From: JAEXOD01 sp043805435
GTDB lineage: Bacteria > Bacteroidota > Ignavibacteria > Ignavibacteriales > Melioribacteraceae
Direction of reading: 5' to 3'
Length of the DNA: 64,000 bases
Assembly (NCBI GenBank): GCA_043805435.1
Contig: JAZDHY010000051.1
Coordinates: forward strand, 78,909 to 142,908
The first letter of the stretch is position 1, and each line of letters opens with the position of its first letter. This document shows, in pieces, positions 17,493-27,166 of the stretch. The translations under genes and the position numbers were made by a program. The notes below the pieces were generated by a model. That model ran no database searches and was not told the origin of the DNA. It saw only the letters and a list, made by a program, of their open reading frames with translations.

Positions 17493-18503
17493 TTAAAAAA
17501 CAATACCAAAAGAGAAATAATGAACCTCTGTTAGTCTGTTATAATCTTGATAAGCATAATCTACTTTAATTTTTACTGAATTCATCAAATTGTATTTTAA
17601 ACCAATACCAAGCGATAAACCTTTTTCAGTATCTGTTTCAAATAATGATGTATAACCTGCGCGTAAAGATACAATCTCATTCCAGCAATATTCTGCACCG
17701 GTATTTACATATTCCGAGTGATCATTGGGATGAACAGCATCAAGTGCTAATGTAATTCTGTTATCAACTGTCTGATAAATATCACAGGCAGCTCCAACAC
17801 GAAAAACCAAAGGCAAATCGTATTCATCCAAATCAACTTTGGTACTAATTAGATTAGATGATCCGGAACCGACTTGTTTATAACTTAATATATCACGTCC
17901 ATCCATTTTCATTTTACTACCAAAATTGGTTATGCTTGCTCCAATTCTAAACTCATTTAACACAGGTATCTTATACAATGTACCTATATCAAAAGCAATT
18001 CCTGAAGCCGATTCGTGCCAAATATATTCGCGTATATATTTGGCATTAATACCAATCGAAAATGCATCAGTTAAATTACGGGCAAAACTAATACCAATCG
18101 AAATACCGCCTGATTCAAAATACTCTCCTGTTCCTTCAGGGCTTTCAATTGTTCTGACCAACATTTCATCTATTGATAATACTGATACAAATGCGCCGAC
18201 AGTACCTATTCCATCAATGTAGCTGGAAACTCCGGCAAAATCATGGTTAATATCTGCAAACCATGATGTATGATCAAAAAAAGCTTCATTTGAAGTGTTA
18301 TTTGTTAAACCTGCAGGATTCCAATACATGGCCGATATATCATCTGCAGTGGCAACAAAGGCACCTCCCATTCCCAAAGCACGAGGGCCAACGCCAATTT
18401 TTAGAAATTGGCCGGCAGTAGTACCTGATTTGGATAAATTTTGGGCATTAATAATGGAGCTGATAAAAATAATACCCAATATAATGCTAATATATTTTTT
18501 CAT
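17493..18503 (-). CDS. PorV/PorQ-family outer-membrane protein
   Basis: A 336-residue predicted outer-membrane beta barrel with a signal peptide (residues 1-20, ending 'INAQ'). The family hallmark follows at once: 'GQFLKIGVGPRALGMGGAFV' and 'ADDISAMYWNPAGL'. It ends in an aromatic final strand ('VHYFSFGIVF'). PorV-like barrels shuttle T9SS cargo from the translocon to the attachment complex on the cell surface. It is the last gene of a three-gene unit with a TonB receptor and a large secreted protein, and is followed by a clear terminator. It may be a dedicated partner of that secreted protein rather than the general PorV; this is inference. Confidence 0.85.
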   Translation of the reverse strand: MKKYISIILGIIFISSIINAQNLSKSGTTAGQFLKIGVGPRALGMGGAFVATADDISAMYWNPAGLTNNTSNEAFFDHTSWFADINHDFAGVSSYIDGIGTVGAFVSVLSIDEMLVRTIESPEGTGEYFESGGISIGISFARNLTDAFSIGINAKYIREYIWHESASGIAFDIGTLYKIPVLNEFRIGASITNFGSKMKMDGRDILSYKQVGSGSSNLISTKVDLDEYDLPLVFRVGAACDIYQTVDNRITLALDAVHPNDHSEYVNTGAEYCWNEIVSLRAGYTSLFETDTEKGLSLGIGLKYNLMNSVKIKVDYAYQDYNRLTEVHYFSFGIVF

Positions 18504-18556
18504 TTGTAAACTCCTATTCCATTTTTATATTTTTTGAACACATAGTATTAATTTCC

Positions 18557-21500
18557 TTATTTAATTATTGCAAATTTAATAAGTTTTTCACCAATACCGG
18601 GTGCATCAATATGAGCAATATATATACCATAAGAAACTGAAAAACCGTCTTTATTTAACAGATTCCAGAATTCTCTTGCACTTTGTGTTCCTGTTTCATG
18701 GTATAGCGTAGTTACAGGATCTCCGCTTAATGTATATATTCTTATTGTACATTTGGAAGGAAGATTTTCAAAATATATTCTTCTTTCTCCTCTAATTTGA
18801 CCCGGCAACTGTGTTGTAGGTTCAAGGTCATTATAGCCAACATAAGGATTAGGAACTACATAAATATTATCCATCTGGGATTTTGTAACATTTTCATTTA
18901 CCATTCCGGCTTTTGTTTTTAATACATACTGATCATTTACCGTAAACGGACGTTTTGTTTTAATAAATAAAACATCTCCGTCGGTTGGCATTACAGGATC
19001 TTTGCTTATGTCTGCCGGTTTAATTATTGTTACTCCCCAAGTAACTGTATCGGTTGTAAGACCTTTTGAGCCGGGTTTAAATATTATTATTTCTTCACTA
19101 GGACTCCATAGGCTGTCAACACTGCTTGCTTGATTTTCGAGTAATATTGCATTGATTTTTTGGGGAACACCTGAAGTTACATCGTTAACAGAAAAATTGG
19201 TTGCAACTTTTTTAAGTCCGTTTTTAATTATAAAACAAGAATCAGCTTTTTGCGAATAGAATTCGATAGTATAATCGGCCGGATATAATTCTTTTTTTGC
19301 ACCAACTGATGCAATTTTTACTAAATATTCAAAATTAGTGTTTCCTTCTATCCATTTAGATTCGGCACTATTAAATTCAAGCTTAGGATCATCTTTTACC
19401 GAAAGATTTATTCCATTAAACGGAGCATTATCATCTTCCAAATTTACTTTTGCACTATTTACAATAGCGAAATGTCTGAATTCAACATTAAGTTTATTAG
19501 TTTCGCTAATTTTACCTTTAACTCTTCTTAAAGTACCTCTTGTAAGGTTAATTAAATAGTCAACATCTTTTACATATGTATTACCATAATCATCTGTTAC
19601 TTTAAGGTATTCATCATTACAAACATTTTCTTTTCCTAATGTTACATAGTTTGTATCATAAAGAGTTACTGTTTGAGTGTAAACCTTTTTATCAAGCAAA
19701 GAATAATTCGTTTTTGATAACACTGTTCCCATATAAGGGTAATCTTTGCTGAAAGTTAATACATATTCACCATCATCGGTTACAGTCAAATCATTCAGAA
19801 TTTCAAAATTAACAATACCAGTAGCCATACCGGATGTGTGAATAATATTATCGCTGCCTATAGTAGGATGTATATACCCGCTTGTTCTTGGGCCCGGTAC
19901 TGCCATTGCTGTATTTTTATCAAATGTAATTACAGAAGTAATAGCATCTTTAGTAATCTTTTTAGTTGTTTCCGTAGGTGGAATTCCTAAAGAATCACCA
20001 CTATCATATGCAACCAACGCATAATAATATGTTTGTCCATTTATTACATTGTTCGAATCAACATAAGAATGAACCAATCCACTATTATTACCCAGATAAT
20101 ATTGAACGCCTCTTCCTTGGTAAGGAACTAAAGAATACCCTTTCCAAGGATCATCAATATTAGAAGACCAGCTTAAATTATGATTAATATCAACATATGG
20201 TTCACCGCTGTCATACTTGCCATTTTTATTAACATCTGTATATGGTTCATCAATATAATCAATATCCCACTTACACATATTTCCGGCTTCATCTAATAAA
20301 GGTTCTAATAAAAAGCTTGAACCCATTCCATCAGTAACCGTTTGTATATCACCAAATGCGGGGTCTGTACTTCTATAAATTACATATCCCTGAAAATCTT
20401 TTCCGGCAATAGGATCAACACTTTCTTCTGCTTTTGTATCCCAGCTTAAAGTGACTTTTTTATCGTCCGGTACAACAGTTAAAGTTGGAGTTACGGGTGG
20501 TTTATAAAACTGATAATTTTGATTATAAATTTTTTGTACAGTTTCAGCACTTACAAGCAAATCACTTAAACTTTCACCGCATAAAAGGGCCATTGATATT
20601 CTTTTTGTTTCGCCGGCTTTTAAAGAAATATAACCGGATCCGTAAATAAATACAATATCGGTATTTTGTTGAATAGCACTAAAGTTACCCGGTATTGATC
20701 TATTCCACATAGATTCATCATTAGATATTTTATCGGTACTCCAAGCCCAGCTGTTAAACGAAGTTAAACCAATCTGGTCTGCTTCATCCAAATCTGTAAA
20801 CTCAAAATTTGGTTCTCCCGGTTGTAAAGGATCAGGAGATCCATCGGCTTGTTTAAATCCACTTGTAGGGAGACCATCTCCCTCACCAAAATCGTTAGTA
20901 TTTACAATACCATCACGGCCTACATCATGAATATCAACATTCCAATCATTGTCATTATCAATGCCGTCTTCTTGACTTTCATCAATCATACCATCGCCAT
21001 CATTATCTATACCATCAATAGTATTTCCGGGGCTTTCTAAAAATTTACATCCAAGGAAACCGGATCTTAATCCACCCCTTCCTTTCATATCAGGATCCCA
21101 AAAATATACCATACTACGGGCATAAACAGGAATATTGGTAACACTCATACTATCTGTTGTATAAGGAGGAACAAAAAATCCATGGTCATCTTTATTTTCC
21201 GGAGTGGCACCACCAACATCAGGATCGCCATAAATACCAAAAAATACAGAATCTAAATCTTTATCGCTTGTATTTGTTATAGTATAAACAAAAAATATGG
21301 TGTTTTCAGCTAAAGCATTACTCCATTGAAATGCCCTTGCATCAATCTGAACACCAATTCCACGACGTGATCTATCTTCATCGTATGGAAAATAATTAAA
21401 CTCCGCATTATCTCTGTCATCCATAGCCCAATATAATTCTAAGTCGGCATTGGTTGCATTTTGTGATAAAAATCCCGGCCATACATATTCGCCTAAAAAT

Positions 21501-22123
21501 GGATTGTACCAATCACGAGGCCAGCTATCCGGTTTTCCGTCTCCATCGCTGTCATTATCCGGATTTGAAGCTATTAAACCTTGACTAGGATCAGCGCATC
21601 CCGGTAAAGGCTGCCATTGCCATAAAGTATCACCGGTTGGATTTACTTCGCGCAACATTGGGCTTGTATAATCCATCAAACCATCAGATATAATTTTTCT
21701 TCTGCCTGTAGAGCTTGATTCATCAGGTACACTTGCACCAACAATTGGACAAAATTGATAGACATAATCTAAATTACGCCAAACAAAATTATTTACTCCT
21801 CTAATGGCATCTAAACCGGGAGCTATTCCACCATAATTATAAAGCTCAACCGCAACTTTATTACCATTCATAAAATAATGTTTTCTGTCTTTTTGACCCA
21901 ATATTTTTTCTAATCGGGAAAAATCATAACCTTCTTTAGGAGGCAGTTCTATATAAGGTGCTTGATTATTATTTAGAACATATCTGTTCATATAATCAAT
22001 AACTGCCTGATGCTCCCTTGCTCTTCTTTGTTCAACTGGCTCGAACTGAGCCATAATATTTACACAAAAACCAAGCAAAATTGAAACATAAAATATATTT
22101 ATAAATTTTATTTTAATTTGCAT
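18557..22123 (-). CDS. Large secreted protein with Ca-type loops and a T9SS-like C-terminus
   Basis: A protein of about 1,188 residues. I prefer the ATG at 22123, because GGAGAA lies six bases upstream of it, inside the codons of the alternative ATG at 22135. A signal peptide ends at 'NIMAQ'. Residues about 380-430 are rich in Asp/Gly loops ('DNDGDGMIDESQEDGIDNDN') like thrombospondin type 3 repeats. A fibronectin III-like segment follows ('PVTPTLTVVPDDKKVTLSWD'). The end ('YVVPNPYVGYNDLEP', then 'CTIRIYTLSGDPV' and 'KLIKFAIIK') looks like a variant sorting/FlgD-like domain. It lies between a TonB receptor (about 20 bases) and a PorV-like gene (53 bases). The function is unknown; surface-exposed and large. 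Confidence 0.7.
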   Translation of the reverse strand: MQIKIKFINIFYVSILLGFCVNIMAQFEPVEQRRAREHQAVIDYMNRYVLNNNQAPYIELPPKEGYDFSRLEKILGQKDRKHYFMNGNKVAVELYNYGGIAPGLDAIRGVNNFVWRNLDYVYQFCPIVGASVPDESSSTGRRKIISDGLMDYTSPMLREVNPTGDTLWQWQPLPGCADPSQGLIASNPDNDSDGDGKPDSWPRDWYNPFLGEYVWPGFLSQNATNADLELYWAMDDRDNAEFNYFPYDEDRSRRGIGVQIDARAFQWSNALAENTIFFVYTITNTSDKDLDSVFFGIYGDPDVGGATPENKDDHGFFVPPYTTDSMSVTNIPVYARSMVYFWDPDMKGRGGLRSGFLGCKFLESPGNTIDGIDNDGDGMIDESQEDGIDNDNDWNVDIHDVGRDGIVNTNDFGEGDGLPTSGFKQADGSPDPLQPGEPNFEFTDLDEADQIGLTSFNSWAWSTDKISNDESMWNRSIPGNFSAIQQNTDIVFIYGSGYISLKAGETKRISMALLCGESLSDLLVSAETVQKIYNQNYQFYKPPVTPTLTVVPDDKKVTLSWDTKAEESVDPIAGKDFQGYVIYRSTDPAFGDIQTVTDGMGSSFLLEPLLDEAGNMCKWDIDYIDEPYTDVNKNGKYDSGEPYVDINHNLSWSSNIDDPWKGYSLVPYQGRGVQYYLGNNSGLVHSYVDSNNVINGQTYYYALVAYDSGDSLGIPPTETTKKITKDAITSVITFDKNTAMAVPGPRTSGYIHPTIGSDNIIHTSGMATGIVNFEILNDLTVTDDGEYVLTFSKDYPYMGTVLSKTNYSLLDKKVYTQTVTLYDTNYVTLGKENVCNDEYLKVTDDYGNTYVKDVDYLINLTRGTLRRVKGKISETNKLNVEFRHFAIVNSAKVNLEDDNAPFNGINLSVKDDPKLEFNSAESKWIEGNTNFEYLVKIASVGAKKELYPADYTIEFYSQKADSCFIIKNGLKKVATNFSVNDVTSGVPQKINAILLENQASSVDSLWSPSEEIIIFKPGSKGLTTDTVTWGVTIIKPADISKDPVMPTDGDVLFIKTKRPFTVNDQYVLKTKAGMVNENVTKSQMDNIYVVPNPYVGYNDLEPTTQLPGQIRGERRIYFENLPSKCTIRIYTLSGDPVTTLYHETGTQSAREFWNLLNKDGFSVSYGIYIAHIDAPGIGEKLIKFAIIK

Positions 22124-22143
22124 ATTCTTCTCCATCTAAATCA

Positions 22144-24912
22144 TTAAAAATCTATAGAAAAGCCAACTCTAACTTCTCTAGGAGGTGCATAATACTGTGG
22201 TCTTACAAAATATTCATCTGCAGATTTAACACCCGGTGTTTTTGAAGCAAGATCATTAGTGGCTACAGCAGGACTTTGTATTTGGGTTAAAGTATAAGTA
22301 GCTCTTCCGGTATCATTATATATATATCTTTCATTAAGAGTATCAAATAAATTAAACACTTTTAAGAAGAAGGTTATATCAAAGTCAAATAACGTAAAAA
22401 CTTTATCTGCTAATAAATCAACCGACATTTGGGTTGGTTTTCTATCACAATTGGTTCTTAAATAAATTTGAGTATCATTATTTAATGGCGTATACGGTAA
22501 TCCCGAGCCAAATCTACCTACTACGGTAACGTTCCAATCTCTAGGTTCACCAATAGTAAAAGTGGCGTTTAATGTATGAGTTTGATCCCATGTTAATAAT
22601 ACAGGTATCTTTTCTGATTGACGACCTGAGGACAGATCTAAGAAAAACGCATCTGTGTTTGTTTCATTTCCTTCCGATACTGAAAATGAATAATCCAACG
22701 TAAAACCTATCATACTGGTAGCAGTTCGTTTTTTTGTTAAAGAAAAAGTAATACCCTTATTACTTGCATAATCTTTATTTACATACTTATAATAAGTTTC
22801 CGATCCGCTAGTACGTATTTGTTGAAGTGCTAAAAGATCTCTAACGTCTTTGTAATATCCGGTAATATTAAAAGCCATATCTTCTGATATTTGTTGTTGC
22901 AAACCTAATTCGTAAGTAACAGTTTTTTCCGGTTCCAAGTTTGCATTTCCAAATGTTGGAGTAGCAACAGCATGACTATATTTAAAATCAGGGTTTACAT
23001 ACAAATTCCTGAATGTTGGCATTTGGAAAAAATGACCATAAGAAAAATGTATAATACCTGTTTCTGTTATTGGAAAGGAAAAACCTAAACGTGGGCTAAA
23101 TTGATGTTTTCCCGGACTATCGGCTAATAATTTAGTTGGATCTATTTTTGCCGGTAAATTGAATTTATTTGGAGATGGATTAAAAATATCCGTCGAATAT
23201 TTTGAATTTGCGTCAAAATAATCATATCGTAAACCAATATTCAAAATCAATTTGTCAAATTCCATTTTATCTTGAATATATGCAGATATTTCAACCGGTT
23301 TTTTTTGATAACTATCATGTAAAGGTGTAATTAAAGATGGAATTGTAGGGGTTTTATAGTTAGCAGTATCACGTAATATGGTAAATGATTCATAATCAAG
23401 GATATGTGATTTAATTTGTGCGCCAAATTTTACTTCATGATTATTATTTATTTGGCTTGTAATATCAAATTTTCCACCATAAGTTTGTGACCTTTGATAA
23501 TATTGCGAATTAGCTGTACCACCTGCTAAAAATGTATAGGTAGAGGCCAAATTTGTTTTATAATCAGGTTGGTAACGAGGATCAGCATGTAAACCTGCCA
23601 AACTCATTCCGGCATGAAAATCTACTTCTTCGCCTGCTTCATTTAACAATGGGTACAAATATTGTTTATAATCGTTAATATTATATGAACCCTGTAAAGT
23701 ATAAAAAGTGGAATTACTTAACGCATGACGAATTTCAAGCGAATTAAGTAAACCCCATTCATAATTATTAAGGTTCGCATCAGGATTATATTTCATATCA
23801 TGATTGTAATATTGCTGATCATATGTAGAAAATAAAAAATCGTAATTGATTTTTAATGTAGAAAAAGGCTGATAAGTAATTTTACCGGTTGAACTAAAAG
23901 ATTCTCCTGCGTCCATGGCAATTATTTTACCATCACCACTTGAAGATACTCTTATATCTCTAGAGTCTGCAGGATTTTTCCAAGCAGAATCTGTAGGAAG
24001 TTGTTCTCTTTTTCCATAAAGATAGCCGCCATCGTTATTATATCTTCCGGAAACAAAAAATGTTAAATATTTTTCTAAAAATGGAATAGGACCACTAAAT
24101 GTAAGTTCCCCAACATAATTATTTAGTGGATTAATAGCATCAATATTATAAAAAATATCGTCGTGTGTACTAAGTTGATCTCCGGTATAAAACGAAGCAT
24201 AACCTTTGTATTTGCTTCCGCCTTCTTTAGTAACAGTATTTACAATACCACTTAAGGCATTACCGTATTCAGCATTAAATGTACCGCTAACAACAGAAAG
24301 TTCTTGTATTGCATTGGTTGCAATACTTACCGAACGTGTATTATCAAACGGATTTGATATTGATACACCATTAACAGAATAAGAAATTTCAGTTGAACGA
24401 CCACCTCTTATGTGCAATTCGCCGCCGGCTCCTTGAACAATTCCTGCTTGTAAGGTTAATAATTGATTTATGCTTTCAACAGGTAATGATCCTATTTGAG
24501 AAGCATCCATTGAGGTTTGAGATGAGGTTAAATCTTTTCTAATTAAAGGTGCTTCAGCCATTACAACAATAGTTTCTAAAGCTATATCTTCAATTGCGGT
24601 AGTAACATCTAATCTAGTCGTAAAATCAATTGCAACTTTAACATTAACATAACTTTTCTTTTGATAACCAACTCCTGAAATTAAAATATCATAATTACCC
24701 GGAGGTATATTATTTATTATATAATTTCCATTAATATCAGTTGCGGCACCAAAAGAAGTTCCTTGTACAATAACATTTATTCCCGGAATTGGTTCTCCGG
24801 TATCTTTATCAGTAACTTTTCCGGAAATTTTACCTGTGTTACCAGAAAATATATTGTTTGTAAATCCGGATATAAGTAAAATTATTGATATAAATAGTAA
24901 TCGTTTTATCAT
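22144..24912 (-). CDS. TonB-dependent receptor with carboxypeptidase-regulatory domain
   Basis: A 922-residue outer-membrane receptor. After the signal peptide comes a CarboxypepD_reg-like domain (about 27-110: 'GKISGKVTDKDTGEPIPGIN'). The TonB box/plug region follows ('LETIVVMAEAPLIRKD', 'LHIRGGRSTEISYSVNG'), and then a long beta barrel ending 'REVRVGFSIDF'. Such receptors import large or scarce nutrients with energy from TonB-ExbBD. No SusD homologue is adjacent; instead a 1.2-kaa secreted protein and a PorV-like barrel follow in the same direction. It is the first gene of that operon. An inverted repeat lies about 45 bases upstream of its start. The substrate is unknown. Confidence 0.9.
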   Translation of the reverse strand: MIKRLLFISIILLISGFTNNIFSGNTGKISGKVTDKDTGEPIPGINVIVQGTSFGAATDINGNYIINNIPPGNYDILISGVGYQKKSYVNVKVAIDFTTRLDVTTAIEDIALETIVVMAEAPLIRKDLTSSQTSMDASQIGSLPVESINQLLTLQAGIVQGAGGELHIRGGRSTEISYSVNGVSISNPFDNTRSVSIATNAIQELSVVSGTFNAEYGNALSGIVNTVTKEGGSKYKGYASFYTGDQLSTHDDIFYNIDAINPLNNYVGELTFSGPIPFLEKYLTFFVSGRYNNDGGYLYGKREQLPTDSAWKNPADSRDIRVSSSGDGKIIAMDAGESFSSTGKITYQPFSTLKINYDFLFSTYDQQYYNHDMKYNPDANLNNYEWGLLNSLEIRHALSNSTFYTLQGSYNINDYKQYLYPLLNEAGEEVDFHAGMSLAGLHADPRYQPDYKTNLASTYTFLAGGTANSQYYQRSQTYGGKFDITSQINNNHEVKFGAQIKSHILDYESFTILRDTANYKTPTIPSLITPLHDSYQKKPVEISAYIQDKMEFDKLILNIGLRYDYFDANSKYSTDIFNPSPNKFNLPAKIDPTKLLADSPGKHQFSPRLGFSFPITETGIIHFSYGHFFQMPTFRNLYVNPDFKYSHAVATPTFGNANLEPEKTVTYELGLQQQISEDMAFNITGYYKDVRDLLALQQIRTSGSETYYKYVNKDYASNKGITFSLTKKRTATSMIGFTLDYSFSVSEGNETNTDAFFLDLSSGRQSEKIPVLLTWDQTHTLNATFTIGEPRDWNVTVVGRFGSGLPYTPLNNDTQIYLRTNCDRKPTQMSVDLLADKVFTLFDFDITFFLKVFNLFDTLNERYIYNDTGRATYTLTQIQSPAVATNDLASKTPGVKSADEYFVRPQYYAPPREVRVGFSIDF

Positions 24913-24954
24913 TACTATTCCTCCGATTCAATTAGTTTATAAAATATATATCGG

Positions 24955-24987
24955 ACTTAAGAGTACTTTATTAGTACATACTTAAGT
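24955..24987. promoter_or_regulatory. Inverted repeat upstream of the TonB-receptor operon
   Basis: ACTTAAG and CTTAAGT form the outer arms of a 33-base imperfect palindrome, with AGTAC repeated inside. It lies 43 bases upstream of the receptor start, where an operator or promoter would be expected. The function is inferred only from position. Confidence 0.3.
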
Positions 24988-25034
24988 ATAAAGGCAAAAA
25001 AACATGAACAAAAAGAAACTTTTTGGGCAAAAAA

Positions 25035-25057
25035 GAAGCCGTGAAAATCACGGCTTC
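25035..25057 (-). terminator. Rho-independent terminator after the FG-GAP protein gene
   Basis: A perfect 10-bp stem (GAAGCCGTGA / TCACGGCTTC, loop of three) is followed on the minus strand by TTTTTT. It lies 22 bases after the stop of the 26968-25079 gene and separates it from the TonB operon. Confidence 0.88.
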
Positions 25058-25078
25058 AGTTAAAAATTCAAAATCTGA

Positions 25079-26968
25079 TTATTTTACTAAACTCATTTTT
25101 ATTGATCTAGTGAAATTTCCAAATTTTAATACAGAGATGTATGTACCGCTTGCAACTTTTTGATTGAAGCTGTTTGTGCCATCCCAAGTAATTTGGTAAG
25201 AACCTTTTGCCATATCACCATTAATTAAGGTTTTAATTTCATTTCCTAAAATATCATATACTTTTAAAGATATACTTTTATTTACAGGTAAACTAAAATT
25301 AATTTTAGTTGATGGGTTAAATGGATTAGGGAAATTTTGTGTTAATGTATAATCATCAGGTGTAACAACCGATAAATCTATTGGTTTAACATCTAATGGA
25401 CCGTTATAATCTAAAACTCTTAAATTAATTGCGGTTGGATTCCAAACTTTCCAGTTTGTTACAGGAACAAAAGATCCCGATAAATCATCCCATGTATAAG
25501 TTTTATAAGTAATAGAATCGGCAACACTTTGGTAACCAAGTAAAATGTCTTTTTTACCATTGGCATTTAAATCGCTTCCTGCATATATTCTTGAAACAAA
25601 TGGACCTTCATATTTAACAGTGTCAATAACGCCTAAAGAATCATAAATATCTACATTATGAAATACAGCTGAATCGCCTGCATAAAATAATTTTGAAGTA
25701 TAATTTTCCGGAGCATATATTGAACCGGTACCATTATATTTCATTCCAATTAAATTATAACCTGCCGATCCGCCAAGTAATAATACGTCTTTACCGTCAC
25801 CGTCAAGGTCATAAGCATTGGCACCCCAGTGAGAACCACCGGTTTTGCCAGCCAATTGGTAAGCACCGTCACCAATAATTCCCGAAGTAATGCTGTCAGT
25901 ATTAGTAGAAGCTACCCAGCCATAAACACCATCATTATATGGTTGTGCACTAACTATCATAGGTAAATAATTATATACAGCAGAAGCTCCAACATAAGTA
26001 ATACCAAAAATCTCTTCTTTGTTATCGCCGTTTACATCACAAGGAAAAACTCCCATATAAGCAACTGCATCTTCACCTAAACTTTTTGTATATTCGGCAT
26101 AATGATCGGTTCTACCATCAGTTGTTGGTGTAGGGTATTTATAAGAATTTGGACCTAAAGGTTCAATTGACCAAAATCCGTAAAAATTCCAATAATGGTT
26201 TACAATTTCTTTAACTCCGTCACCATTAACATCGGCTGCTACAGCATCCCAAAAAGAAGTGCTTGGTGAAAATTTGTTTTCTAGTGTAGTAGCAGGATCA
26301 CCGCCTTCAACAACCCATGCAGCAAAACCTGAAGCTAAATCACCGTCAATACCAAAGATATAAACATTTCCACTTTGATTTGCAACAATAAGCTCTGATT
26401 TACCATCATTATCATAATCAGCAACGCCGGCAGCTTCTCTGTTATGTCTAACTGCATAACCCGTTCCATAAGCTGACAAAGCATCATTATTAAGTATTAT
26501 TGATGGTTGGTCACCAAAAGTTTGTGCTGTTTTATCATATTGCCAAACTTGTATTTGACCATTATAAGATCCTGTACCACCAACCGGAAAAATAATTTCC
26601 AAATTTCCATCTCCGTCTAAATCGCCTGATCTAATCCAACGTGGTGTTGAAGTAGAGCTTGAAGCTAGAGAAAGTGTAGGAGATGACCAAATCAATTCTA
26701 AAACATCACCGGTTATTTCAAACATGTGAACACGTCCGCCATTGGAATAATCTGTAGCTAAAACTTCTTGTTTACCGTTACCGGTAACATCATTAGCAAC
26801 ATAAACTCCTCTTAATCCTTGATCTTTTGCCCAAGGTCTAATTGAATCCGGCATAGCATAGTTCCCTGCGGAATTAAACACTGCAACAGATGAAACATAT
26901 TGTGTTTGGGCATTAATAGTACAGCTTAACACAATTAATATCATCATAGTTGTAAATAACTTCTTCAT
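25079..26968 (-). CDS. Secreted FG-GAP/VCBS repeat protein with T9SS tail
   Basis: A 629-residue protein with a signal peptide (ending 'TINAQ'). At least five FG-GAP/VCBS-type repeats follow, each with an Asp/Asn calcium loop: 'DVTGNGKQEVLATDY', 'DLDGDGNLEIIFPV', 'DYDNDGKSELIVAN', 'DVNGDGVKEIVNHY' and 'DLNANGKKDILLGY'. These form integrin-like beta propellers used for binding outside the cell. Residues about 540-629 are a T9SS sorting domain ('NFPNPFNPSTKINF', ending 'RSIKMSLVK'). It is a single-gene unit bounded by its own terminator. No catalytic motif is seen; an adhesive or structural surface role is inferred. Confidence 0.85.
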   Translation of the reverse strand: MKKLFTTMMILIVLSCTINAQTQYVSSVAVFNSAGNYAMPDSIRPWAKDQGLRGVYVANDVTGNGKQEVLATDYSNGGRVHMFEITGDVLELIWSSPTLSLASSSTSTPRWIRSGDLDGDGNLEIIFPVGGTGSYNGQIQVWQYDKTAQTFGDQPSIILNNDALSAYGTGYAVRHNREAAGVADYDNDGKSELIVANQSGNVYIFGIDGDLASGFAAWVVEGGDPATTLENKFSPSTSFWDAVAADVNGDGVKEIVNHYWNFYGFWSIEPLGPNSYKYPTPTTDGRTDHYAEYTKSLGEDAVAYMGVFPCDVNGDNKEEIFGITYVGASAVYNYLPMIVSAQPYNDGVYGWVASTNTDSITSGIIGDGAYQLAGKTGGSHWGANAYDLDGDGKDVLLLGGSAGYNLIGMKYNGTGSIYAPENYTSKLFYAGDSAVFHNVDIYDSLGVIDTVKYEGPFVSRIYAGSDLNANGKKDILLGYQSVADSITYKTYTWDDLSGSFVPVTNWKVWNPTAINLRVLDYNGPLDVKPIDLSVVTPDDYTLTQNFPNPFNPSTKINFSLPVNKSISLKVYDILGNEIKTLINGDMAKGSYQITWDGTNSFNQKVASGTYISVLKFGNFTRSIKMSLVK

Positions 26969-27166
26969 TACATTACTCCTATATATTTTTTTTGTTTATT
27001 AAGTAAAAATAATCTATTTAAATTAAGGAATTTTTTTTAAAATACATAATGTTTTTAGTTTTTTTTAAAATTTTTTAATTATTTATTAGTATTTTAACAG
27101 TGTGTAATTAATATTTGATAATGATTTATATTTTTTTGTAACTATTTTTAATATGAGGATTTTATA

